In this document: piece after piece, positions 34,008 through 43,961 of the stretch | Layout: the number at the start of each line of letters is the position of its first letter | How positions within the stretch are numbered: position 1 is the first letter of the stretch | Origin: Turnera subulata | Lineage: Eukaryota; Streptophyta; Magnoliopsida; Malpighiales; Passifloraceae | DNA: 64,000 nucleotides | Direction: 5' to 3' | NCBI GenBank assembly: GCA_028386065.3 | Contig: JAKUCV010000366.1 | Coordinates: 186,001 to 250,000, forward strand | The notes under the pieces: generated by a model | What the model saw: the letters and a program-made list of their open reading frames with translations, nothing else | The model's database searches: none | What the model was told of the DNA's origin: nothing | Program-made: the position numbers and the translations under genes

Positions 34008-37000
34008 ATGAGGCACTCTTTTGCTTACTTGGATGTTTTCTATGATGATGTTTGTTGCATGCGTAATACATGTGAATGTGATGAGATGAATGAACTCCCG
34101 GGTTCTATCGAAATCAATCTGGGCACTGATATTGATCCAAAGATCACGAGGAATGTTACGGCTCTCGAAAATTCGTTCCAAGAGGACTTAGCAGCTTGGT
34201 CAAGGAGTATGTGGATGTATTTGCTTGGTCCTATGAAGATATGCCAGCTACTGATCCAGCCATTGCCCAACATAGAATTCCCCTCTTTCCCAATGCCAAA
34301 CCTGAGAAGCAGAAGGCCCGCCGTCTTCAACCTCAATAGGCCTTGAAGGTGAAAGAAGAAGTTGAGAAGCAAATTCGAGCCGGGTTTCTTGAAGTGATTG
34401 AGTATCCTGAATGGTTAGCCAACATAGTACCAGTCCAGAAGAAGGATGGAAAAGTGAGGATGTGTGTAGATTACCGAGATTTGAACAAGGCCTGCCCTAA
34501 GGATGAGTTCCCACTACCACACATTGATCTGTTGGTGGATGCAACGGCCGAACATGCATTGCTATCCTTCATGGATGGATTCTCAAGGTATAATCTAGTG
34601 AAAATGGCGCCAAAAGATAAACGTAAAACGTCCTTCCGAACAGAATGGGGGGCATTTTGTTACAAAGTCATGCCTTTTGGATTGATCAACGCCAGGGCAA
34701 CAAACCAAAGAATGACCACTACACTCTTACACGACATGATGCATAAAGAAGTCGAGGTTTATGTTGATGATATGATTGTGAAGTCAGAAACTGGGGAATC
34801 CCATATGGTTAACCTAAGGAAGTTCTTCGAGAGATGTGGGGAATTCGGCATGAGAGTCAACCCTCAAAAGTGTGTTTTTGGTGTTCAAGAAAAAAAGTTG
34901 TTGGGCTTCATGGTAAGCGAACGAGGTATAGAAGTGGATCCTTCCAAGATCAAAGCCATTCAAGAAATGCCCACCCCAAAGAGCGAGAAAGAAATCCGAA
35001 GCTTTCTTGGAAGAATACAATATATCAGCAGTTTCATTGCTCAACTCTCTAGCATTTGTGCACCCATTCACCGCTTACTTAAGAAATGGGTTCCAATTGA
35101 GTGGGATGACAAGTGCCAAGATGCTTTCGAGCAAATCAAGAAGTATTTGTCTAATCCCCCAATACTCCAGCCTCCCAGGCCAAGGAGGCCCTCATTGCTA
35201 TATCTGACTGCCACATAAGAGGCTATGGGAGCAATGCTAGCCCAATACCTGCCAGACTTAAGCACTGAGGCTGCCATCTATTACTTAAGCAAGAAGTTCA
35301 ATGGTTATGAGTTGAATTATAACATGGTGGAAAAGACGTGTGTGGCTTTGACGTGGGCTTGTCAAAAGCTCCGCCACTATTTCATCTCCTTTGAAGTCTT
35401 GCTCATTTCTCGAATGGACCCCATCAAGTACTTAACAGAGAAGCCAGTGCCAAGTAGCCGCACGAGCAGATGGGTGGCCATCCTGTCACAATTTAATGTC
35501 CGGTTCATTTCAAAAAAGGCCATCAAAGGAGGCGTCATAGCTGATTTCTTAGCCTCTCAACCGGTAGGGAATGATGAGAGATTCGAACCACAATTCCCCG
35601 ACGAAGAAATAATGAACTTAGATACACCCATCTAGGAGATGCATTTTGATGGGGCTGCCAACACAAGAGGTTTTGGAACGGGAGTAATTCTCATGTCTCC
35701 TGATGGAGTAACTTACCCAATTTCCTGCAAATTGGAATTGGAAGCAACCAGTAACGTGGCTGAGTATGAAGCATGCACCATCGGCTTGGAGATAGCACTC
35801 AACATGGGGATCAAGCAGATGAGAATATTTGGGGATTCGACTCTGGTGATCTTCCAAGTGAAGGGAGAATGGAAGATCAAGGAAAAAAACTAGCACCTTA
35901 ACACGATTATTTGCGGGCCCTAGCTTCCAAATTTGAAGTAATAGATTTCCAGTATGTACCAAGGAAGGACAATCAGTTCGCTAATGCATTAGCCTTACTT
36001 TCTTCAATGATGGGAATGCCAAACAATGCCATCATCTTGCCATTGACAGTCTGGAGGAGAGGAAGTCCATCCTTCCGCCAAAAAGAGGAGGCAAGTGAAT
36101 CCTGGTTTCAAGGTCACTTGAATGAATTGAATCCCAACAAGGCTTCCATCAAGGCCCTTACTATTACAAAGGTGAATCTTCCATTACATGCCCAGATTGA
36201 ACACGACTGCGACTCGGATCATTGGTATGAAGACACATTGAAATACCTTAGGGAAGGGACATTCCCAGAGGGGATGACAACCGAAGAAAAGAAGACTCTA
36301 AAAAGACTAGCTGGAGGGTATATCATATGCACAGGGAAACTTTACAAGAGACAAGCTACGGGGGTCCACTTGTTATGCATAAATATAAAGGAGGCAGAGC
36401 AGATCATGAAAAAAGTACACGAAGGAGAAGAGGGCCCGCACATGGGAGGTCACATGTTGGCTCGGAAAATACTGCAGTTGGGATACTTTTGGTCAACAAT
36501 GGAGGCCGATTGTGCAAAATTTGTGAAGTGTTGCCATACATGCCAAGTTCGTGGAAAGTTGCAGCAAAGGCCTCTACTACCATTAGCCCCCATGTCCTCG
36601 CCTTGGCCATTCTCAGCATGGGGCATTGATGTTATCGGAAAAATAACCCCAAAGGCTACAAATGGACACGAATACATACTGGTGGCTATTGATTATTTTA
36701 CCAAGTGGGTGGAAGCCAAGTCATACGCTGTGCTCACATCTAAAAAGGTGGCCAGATTTATTCGTAACAACATTATTTATCGTTATGGCATCCCACATGA
36801 GTTAATATCGGATAATGGTTCACACTTCAAAGCTGACGTCGAGAGATTATGTCGGAGGTTTGGAATCAAACATCATAAGTCTTCACCCTATCAACCCCAA
36901 GCCAAAGGAGCAGTGGAAGCCGCCAATAAGAATATGAAGGCCATCGTTGGAGAGATGATATCTACTCACAGAGAATGGGCGGAAAAATTTCCATTGGCCC

Positions 37001-37462
37001 TATAGGGATACCGAACCTCCATTAGATCCTCCATGGGTGCAACCCTATACTCCCTAGTGTATGGCATGGGTGCTGCCTGTAGAGCTCAAAGTGCAGTCAT
37101 TGAGAGTAGCCCGAGAAAGCAAGCTTCCCGAAACAGAATGGGTGCAAGAAAGGCTCGACCAATTGGCGTTGCTAGATGAAAAGAGATTGTTAGCCTTGTA
37201 TCATGTGCAGGGATACCAAAGAAGAATAGCTAGGGCTTTCAACAAGAGAGCAAAGGTAGGAGGACTAAAAGATGGGGACTTGGTGCTAAAAGAAGTGAGA
37301 CCACTGGTGCATGACCCTAGGGGAAAATTCATTGCCAAATGGATTGGGCCCTATATCATCAAGGAGATCTTACCAAAAGGGGCAACAAGAGTAAGAGATT
37401 TGGATGGAAACGAGTTTCGGGAACCTGTCAACTTGGATCAATTGAAGAAGTATTATGTGTAA
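34008..37462 (+). pseudogene. pol: Tat-like pol of element B: RT, RNase H, aRNH, integrase
   Basis: Pre-RT segment with frameshift (34008-34340). RT from about 34340: VPVQKKDGKVRMCVDYRDLNK, FCYKVMPFGLINA, catalytic YVDD at 34759-34770, KCVFGV. Classical RNase H follows (35225-35635), then an archaeal-type RNase H (from 35639), then integrase with an HHCC-like finger (HMGGHMLARKI...CHTCQVRGK), catalytic D (WGIDVIGK), D (ISDNGSHFK) and E (GAVEAANKN), and a C-terminal domain to 37462 (KWIGPYIIKE...LDQLKKYYV) without chromodomain. Stops at 34337 (TAG), 35216 (TAA), 35633 (TAG), 35891 (TAG) and 37003 (TAG); frameshift near 35890. Confidence 0.9.
35639..36040 (+). other. Archaeal-type RNase H domain (aRNH) of element B
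   Basis: MHFDGAANTRGFGTGV, NVAEYEACTIGLE and FGDSTLVIFQVKGEWKI supply the D...E...D pattern of the archaeal-type fold; the last acidic region follows in VPRKDNQFANALA. A second RNase H placed before integrase is a recognised hallmark of the Tat lineage. It carries a stop at 35891 and a nearby frameshift. Confidence 0.82.
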
Positions 37463-37709
37463 TTTGAATCGATGTAAAAAGAACTACGTAGACCTGATTC
37501 CTTGAGCTCAAAGTAAAAAAAAAAAAAGAAAGGACCAAAAAGAAACAAATAAGCCTTGGATATATAGGAAGCCCAACTCAGGTCCGGTCATTTTATTAAT
37601 AAAAAGGCCAAAGGTTGACAAGAAAGGAAATGGGAGTTCATTCACTCGTTTATTTTGCATGCATTATACATGTCATGAATATTTATCTTAGCAAAACATC
37701 TAAGTAGGC
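37463..37709. terminator. Intergenic spacer with palindromic poly(A) signal
   Basis: Between the end of pol (+) and the end of the antisense ORF (-). TTTTATTAATAAAA at 37591-37604 is a perfect palindrome giving AATAAA on both strands, ~130 bp past the pol stop and ~110 bp past the antisense stop. An A-rich run is at 37515-37550. Confidence 0.5.
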
Positions 37710-38985
37710 TTAAGCGTCCTCCTCATAATCACTAGAGGACTCAGGCTCCCGATAAATGTTTGATCCCAAGAGTCTATCTTTGTAACCGGAGAGGATTCGC
37801 TCAATCTCACAAACGCTCCCTCTCAACCACCTTTGATAGTTTATGGAGGAGTAAGGATCGGCAATGCTGCAAATTTTCATCTTTGAGGGAATGCTCCAGT
37901 ATCCGTGCAAGAGTTTTATAGTGCACCCGTCCATCAACCTGTTAAGAGGGGGACGAGGAAGAGAAGGAATCGTCTGATCTTGACCACATTGCCTAACTAC
38001 TCGGGATGGATAGTAAAAGGTAGTCCGAAGAATCCCTGGGAGCACTACAACCTTTTGACCCACTGTGTGAACAATCACCTCTCGCATCCCGTACCATAAA
38101 TAATTCCATTTGGTCCTCCTTTAGATGCTTCATGAAAATCAACCATTCTTTGAAGGAAGAAAGAGCAAGGGGGAGCCCCATCCGAATACCCCATCGAGGT
38201 GTACAAACCAGATCTCGGGGAAGAGATCAATTGGAGGTGATCTTACAGCCACATCTGCAAGAAAACAAGTGTATAAGTTGAGAAAGGGAGAAGATGAATT
38301 TCGGAGATGCACAATGCTAGGGATAGTACCTGGAGGAGTAATGGGGAACCTGTCAAAGGTCTATCGGGATGAGACGCCAAAGTATCCAAGCAAACAAGAG
38401 TTTCACCCAAAACAGTAGGCATTACACTGTGACCATTAAATTGTTGAGCTAGTAGCGCACCCACATTCAGAGAACATACCCCGGGGCGACCGGTCAACAG
38501 AAACTCACTTACCATAACCATAGCTAAAGCATGGTCATGCCACTTCTTCCATGAGCAGTCACATTCCAGATAGCTATGCAACACAATGTCGGTGGAATAT
38601 TGATCAACTAATGGTGACAGATTCATGAATTCATCCTTACCTACTAGGTACCTCATCTGCTCGTCGGTGATGGATAAGAAAGTGATGACCTCAGACTTGG
38701 CTGTTGCGGCAGAAGAACCATGGCAATATCGTCCTCTACCCGGGTTTCAGAGAGTGCACAGAATTCATCCACCAAGGGGTAGAGTTCCACCATGGAAGGA
38801 CCAAGACGGAATACACGGTGATCGTGATCCCAAAACATGGTAGCTGCACGGATTAGGCCTTCATCGATCTTCACTGAAGACAACTTGAACAAAGCAGAAA
38901 GTCCCAGTAGCTTGAAATCAAGATGAAGTGCTTGGGGAACACCCTCCATCCACCGGAGCACTTTGGCGAGAAAACCTTCACTCAT
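37710..38985 (-). pseudogene. Antisense plant-mobile-domain-like ORF of element B (frameshifted)
   Basis: Reading minus from ATG 38985: MSEGFLAKVLRWMEGVPQAL, then FWDHDHRVFRLGPSMVELYP (the F-W-x-x-x-x-R-x-F-x-x-G pattern of plant mobile domain proteins), a middle part (CDCSWKKWHDHALAM, FLLTGRPGVCSLN), then EWLIFMKHLKEDQMEL and a C-terminal VVLPGILRTTFYYPSRVVRQCG-QDQTIP type motif, ending at 37710. Frames change near 38650 and 38240-38090. Antisense extra ORFs related to plant mobile domains are known in Tat elements; function is unknown. Assignment is by motif pattern. Confidence 0.65.
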
Positions 38986-39049
38986 GATTACCCCTATTGT
39001 GTTTGAGAGATATTTTGAAGAGCTATGGGTGTCTCTGGGTGCCCAGGGA

Positions 39050-39059
39050 TATACTTATA
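39050..39059 (-). promoter_or_regulatory. Putative TATA box for the antisense ORF
   Basis: On the minus strand tataagtata, 65 bp before the ATG at 38985 and about 76 bp after the GC-rich cluster. It would allow a leader of roughly 35 nt. Confidence 0.4.
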
Positions 39060-39134
39060 CTGTTTTAGGGGGCGGTGGGATTCGCTAAAACCATAAAGCC
39101 CAAACCTAAAAATCGAAAAGGAAATTCCAAGAGG

Positions 39135-39240
39135 CCACGACCGCCACTGCGGCGGTCATGTCGTGAGGACTGCCACTGTCGGCGGTCATCAGTGCAAAAC
39201 CGCCGGAAGGTGGCGATCATTCGCTCACATGACCACCGGG
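39135..39240 (-). promoter_or_regulatory. LTR-like GGCGGTC-word cluster upstream of the antisense ORF
   Basis: The minus strand contains ggcagtcctcacgac followed by gaccgcc...gtggcggtc, closely resembling 31077-31116 of the LTR (ggcggtcctctcgcgac...gaccgcc...ctggcggtc) in the same orientation relative to the downstream TATA box. Confidence 0.45.
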
Positions 39241-39796
39241 TCGACAGATCGGGCCCGCCTGGAAAATTCCAAAAAATTCAGGAAAATTTGTGGGGGGAAG
39301 AGAGAGAAAGACTAGTGGAGAGAAATTAGCAGAAAAGAGAGAAGAAAAGGGAGAAGGTATATCCGGTTGCTAGGATCAAACTGTTTGCTGAGATAAGGGG
39401 CATCTATTGATGTTTTCTTGCATTTTGCAATAAAAAATGTTTCATGTGCGCATAACTTATCAGGGGCACGGCATCCCCACTTACAATTCTCAAGGGTATA
39501 GCAAACCCCTTTCACACTTAATGATGGGTTGAAACACCTAAGGAAAACCGAAGCCGTGTACCCGATACACGCAAAATCAAACCTCAGGATGAGATGATTC
39601 CCGAGACCTGGGATGAGATGATTCTCAAAATCCGAGGGCCTGTCCCTCAAAGCTCCAAGATGAGATGATTCCTGGAGAGGAGCACGGGGCTGCTCCAAAT
39701 GTTGACACGTGCCACACATTCATCATTCAAATTTGGTGGTTCCTGTCTTACCTTGCTTCGTCCTTAGTTCCTAAGGACTCATCAACAAGAGGCTTC
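39241..39796 (+). other. Tail of element B with repeats and polypurine tract
   Basis: No gene. Contains ggggcatctattgatg (39399), a GGGGCACGGCATCCCC hairpin (39463), three gatgagatgattc words (39589-39672), and the polypurine tract aacaagaggcttc (39784-39796) directly before the LTR. Confidence 0.6.
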
Positions 39797-41352
39797 TGTG
39801 AACACCCAAATTTGACCCACGAATATTTTACTAAAACTAAATTCCAAAACATGCTTAACTTGAGGTTAGTGAGATGTTCTGATTTTGAGTTAAGATATAA
39901 TAAGAATTCAATTTAGTAGAATTAATGTATTTTGGTGGTCTAAACCTTTGTGCATTTAAACCTTAGGATTAATAAGATGATTTAGTCTTAGGGTAAAACA
40001 TATAATAAGGTTTATTCAGATTAAAATACATTTCATTGTATTACTTGGGCTCTTTTAGTTGTTTTTAACCCAATTATATGTAGATGATTTATTTTTTGGG
40101 TTAGGAATGGGTTTAAGGGTCCAAGTAAATGGATTCTCCAGAGTTTACCCAGCCCATTAACACATTTCTCGCAGGGTAATTTTAGCTCTAGCTAAATCAT
40201 CATTTATGTAGAAATGTTGTTTTTGGTATTATTTAGTATGAAATAGGCATTAAGGTGTAATCATTCTGTTATGGAATCATTTAGGGGGAGTGATAATCAA
40301 GTAATTGAGTGATTCTGGGTTGATTAGGGGTTAATTACGCAGTAGGATCAAATCAGGGCTAAATTACGGGGATCGGAGGCCGAAAAGGGAAAGAACGGGG
40401 GACACGCGGGGTGACCGGCAGTCCTCTCGCGACGACCGCCAAGTGCTGGCAGTCATCCCCACATGACTGCCGGCACTGGGGGTCATCCAAAGGATGACCG
40501 CCGGAAGCGGCGGTCATAGGTACCCAGATTCTCTCATTTCGTTCCTAATTCGATCCTACGCAGTTCTGGATCAATTAAACAAGTCCACACCCCTAGACTT
40601 CCCAGAGCACTATAAATAGCACCCTTCACACACATTTCAAGGGATCTGACACTTTTCTCACACACACACCTATAAGCCTTGAGTGCTTGGAGAAACTCTA
40701 CCTCTCCAAGCCTAGAAATACATTCTCTAAGCAGAAACTCTGGAGGATTTTCGTGGGAGACATTAGCAGTGGTTCAGCAAGGAGAGGTCAAGAAGAGGAT
40801 CAACCATAGAGCTTAAAAGCGGCAAGAAGGTGGGGTAGAACTCAACCCATTGCAAGTAGCTAGAGGAGGGCTACAAGAGGTAACACTAAACCCTCTTTTT
40901 TATTGATCTTTGTTGATTATATGCTGATACTTGGGATGATGTAAGTGGCCGATTTGTGCCATGTTTAGAACTACGTGGCTTTAACCCCGATCACTCGGGT
41001 ACGTAGGTAATCTCGGTCTTACAACGGGATGCAAGCCAAATCTTCTTCTTCTCCCCTTCTCTTTACTTTCCACACCTGCACACTTGCACTAGGCACACTT
41101 GCATTTCATAATTGCACATAGTCTCGACCCAACACGGATGGGTGCCTAACACCTTCCCTTCTGTGACGAACCCCCGATCCTATAACTTTGGTTCGCCATG
41201 ACCGTGTAGCCTAAAGGAGTCATATTAAGGTTTTTCCCAAGTTTTTTCCTTAATAAAACTTGGGTGGCGACTCCTGTTTTGGGGTTGACCCGAAGAAGAA
41301 GGTGAAAGGATTAGGTGAATAGGCCCAAGTGTTTTTGGGTCGGGTATTCACA
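39797..41352 (+). repeat. Element B 3' LTR (1556 bp)
   Basis: tgtgaacaccc to gggtattcaca; partner of 30463-32036. TATA box at 40611-40618. Confidence 0.92.
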
Positions 41353-41870
41353 GTCCGTCATTATGCCTCGAAGGTATTCTTTGGACAACAAAATCACTTG
41401 TAGTAGCAGAAGGAGAGGAGCTTAAAGATTGAACCTCAGAATTATTCTTAAGAAAATGGTTGTTGCTTGATACTAAAAATTGGGTAAGGGGTCCTTGTTC
41501 TTGCTGCCGCTCTTCTTGTTCTTGATACTACTCTTCTTGTTCATGTTGTTTTCCTTCTTATTCAAATGGAGATAATTGCTCTTGTTGAGCAAATGATATT
41601 AACAGTTAAACTTCATTTGCCAGCTTATCCATATTCACCTTGTTGGTGATGGAGATTTCTCTCCCACTCTCATAATCACTTTTGTTTCCATTTCCAGCTA
41701 TCTCCTCTTTCATTTTTTTTTTCGATAAGATTCTATGAACATGCTCCACTACCATGTCAGTTTTAAGTGAATAGAATCACACTCTTTTTCATGTATATTG
41801 CTTTGATACTAAAGCGTTACACTGTAGACATAAACTCTACAACCTACAATTAAATGACAGTAAAAGCAGG
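41353..41870 (-). pseudogene. Element E: copia fragment, part 2, with primer-like site
   Basis: Continuation of 29782-30462 after B. The minus strand reads VQRIPSRHNDG at the B junction, upstream of RT, then a Q/E-rich linker with stops. Near 41799-41813 the minus strand has ttagtatcaaagca, resembling the tRNA-Met primer complement TGGTATCAGAGCA, which would place an LTR end at about 41815. If so, gag, protease and integrase have been deleted from E. Confidence 0.5.
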
Positions 41871-43708
41871 TGAAGTGCTCCAAAATTACGCACTTTTTAT
41901 GATGGTTTTGAATGGCTTTTATTTCGTAATCCATGTCATTATGTGTATAATCTCTATATTAATGTGTGTTTTCATAGATTGAGTTAATTAGTACTTCAAT
42001 TTTGCTGATTAAGCATTTTTATCAGGAATTTATCGTTTTTATTGAAGAGTGGAAGCTTTTTAGCCAAGTTTGGAAACCAGGCCCAATTTAGGAAACTTTC
42101 TGCAGTGAGCACAACCGACTATTTCGTAGATTTCAGGAGTTCTAGGAATTTAAATTAAGTGAGACCAATTGGAGAAGAAGCTAGACTTCCACAGATTTCC
42201 AGGGATATAAAGCTCATATTTTTTTGGACGTGTCTACAATGTTCAGTGACTTTTGCGATTGAGCCCAGTAAACAAATTTTCTGCACCGACATTGGCCCAG
42301 TGTTTTGATGATATCTTGAGATAAAGAAGTCCGATTTTGATGTTATTTTTATGAAAAGAAAGATTAACAAATTATCTAGAACTTTTGTGAAGAGCTTAGA
42401 ACCCAGTTTTGACGTCTTGAAGTTGAGAAGTGCCGTGCAATTTTCGGGTCAGTAAACAGGAAAAGTCCAAGTTGGAGTGCAAGTCAAGGAATTCAATTAC
42501 CATTCAAAAAAGGAGTGCCCAAACCAACCTCCAGCACCAAAATCACTATAAATACACCCCTTGGGGCGTCATATTCAGGAGGCCGAGTTCAGAGGGCGAA
42601 GCTCTGCCAAATTGTTTAGGGTTTTAGTGATACACACTAGTAAAATATGGGTTTCTTCTCTTTCTCTCTTCTAGGTGGTGCCGGATTCTCTAGCAAGGTT
42701 TAAGGATTATTCCCCTAAACTTTCCAGCGAGATATTGAAGATCTAAAGTCACAGAATCATCAGTTTTAGAAGCTAGAAGATCGACATCAAGGAGCTGTAA
42801 AGTCGACTACACTACTTTCTGCAGAAATCGGCTACTACTCCTCCTTTATCCGGGTTTTCTGTTATTTGATTCCATGATGAATTCTTGTGATACTTTTTTT
42901 TATTATTTTTATTATGAACTAATTCCCTTGATCAAGGATTAGGTATGTAGCCAAGTACGCTTATGTTTTTATAATTTTATTCGGACATTGATTAATGGAT
43001 CTATTGTATTTGTTTGATCTATGTGTGCTTATTTGCTTGTTTGCTTGACTGGCCAGCAAGTTTACATTATTTTTTATCTGAATTTATATTGATAGCAAGA
43101 TGCGATAGCTGAGTTATTGATTAGGTTTTAGATCTAAACTCATAGACTGACAAGATGTCTAGAGAAGCGACAGCTGATAGTTTTCTTGAGGGTTGATAAA
43201 TTGTTTGTGCTTAATGAATCTAGTTGAAGACTGTGCTAGCGAAACTTAGGTAGTTATGAGACTAGGTGACTAGCTGAAGAGGCGACAACTGACAATTAAT
43301 ACTTTATAACAATTTACCCACAATAACCAGTAGACGTCCAATATCATAATCAGATACATTATTTGCATGGGAAGTAATTGTGTGAATCCCGAAGTCCTAG
43401 GTTATCTTCATTATTGCTTGATCTCTCATTAATAATAGTTTGTTATTTCATTTTTTTATTTTTAGAATTAGTCGAAATTAGTTTATTAATTAATCATTAT
43501 CAATAATTGATTTGCCTAGATAATCATAAGTTGTTATTGACGTAGTACTTAAACTGTTCTCTGTGGGATCGACCTTGATTGCTATAACAGACACTGTGCA
43601 CTTGCAGTTAACAATCGTTGCGTTTACTCAAGAGTTATTTGTTTGTCGTGTTGTGAATTGATCAAGAATTATAAATTTGAAAAAGTCACGCATAAATAGA
43701 ATGCATCA
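41871..43708 (+). repeat. Element C 5' LTR (1838 bp)
   Basis: tgaagtgctcc to gaatgcatca; strongly similar to 53305-55040 and less so to 27935-29781. TATA box 42547-42554. Confidence 0.92.
42547..42554 (+). promoter_or_regulatory. TATA box of element C 5' LTR
   Basis: TATAAATA in cactataaatacaccc, as in the other LTRs of the family. Confidence 0.72.
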
Positions 43709-43716
43709 AGCTTTTC

Positions 43717-43734
43717 TGGCGCCGTTGCCGGGGA
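43717..43734 (+). other. Primer-binding site, tRNA-Asp type, element C
   Basis: TGGCGCCGTTGCCGGGGA, exact Athila-type site, 8 bases after the LTR. Confidence 0.95.
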
Positions 43735-43961
43735 ACAAACGGTTATAATACTATTGAGATTGCAACTAGATTACTTTAGGTTTTATTTTTCGCATTAGTT
43801 TCTTTTTATTTCTTTTTATTTTATTTAATCGATTTTTGTTTTTTTTTTAATATTGTGTTGTTGATTTTGGTTGATGCCCAAGACGAGACGTGGTGCTTCA
43901 TCGAGTCCGATTCCTGAGATCAATCCGGAGATCGAGAGAACATTACGAAAGCAACTACGCG

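Larger units (their letters stand above)
30463..41352 (+). mobile_element. Element B: Tat-like Ty3-gypsy with dual RNase H and antisense ORF
   Basis: 10.9-kb element with LTRs 30463-32036 and 39797-41352, both tgtgaacacc...ttca(c/t)a, tRNA-Arg primer site, gag, RT, RNase H, archaeal-type RNase H, integrase, an antisense plant-mobile-domain-like ORF and a polypurine tract. Flanking GTCCC (30458-30462) and GTCCG (41353-41357) fit a duplication with one later change; copia fragment E reads across the two flanks. No protease motif is visible. Several stops make it inactive. Confidence 0.9.

Noticed and set aside
33624..34181. 185-codon minus-strand frame opposite gag/pol of B
   Set aside because: Shadow of the sense pre-RT coding region; no family resemblance.
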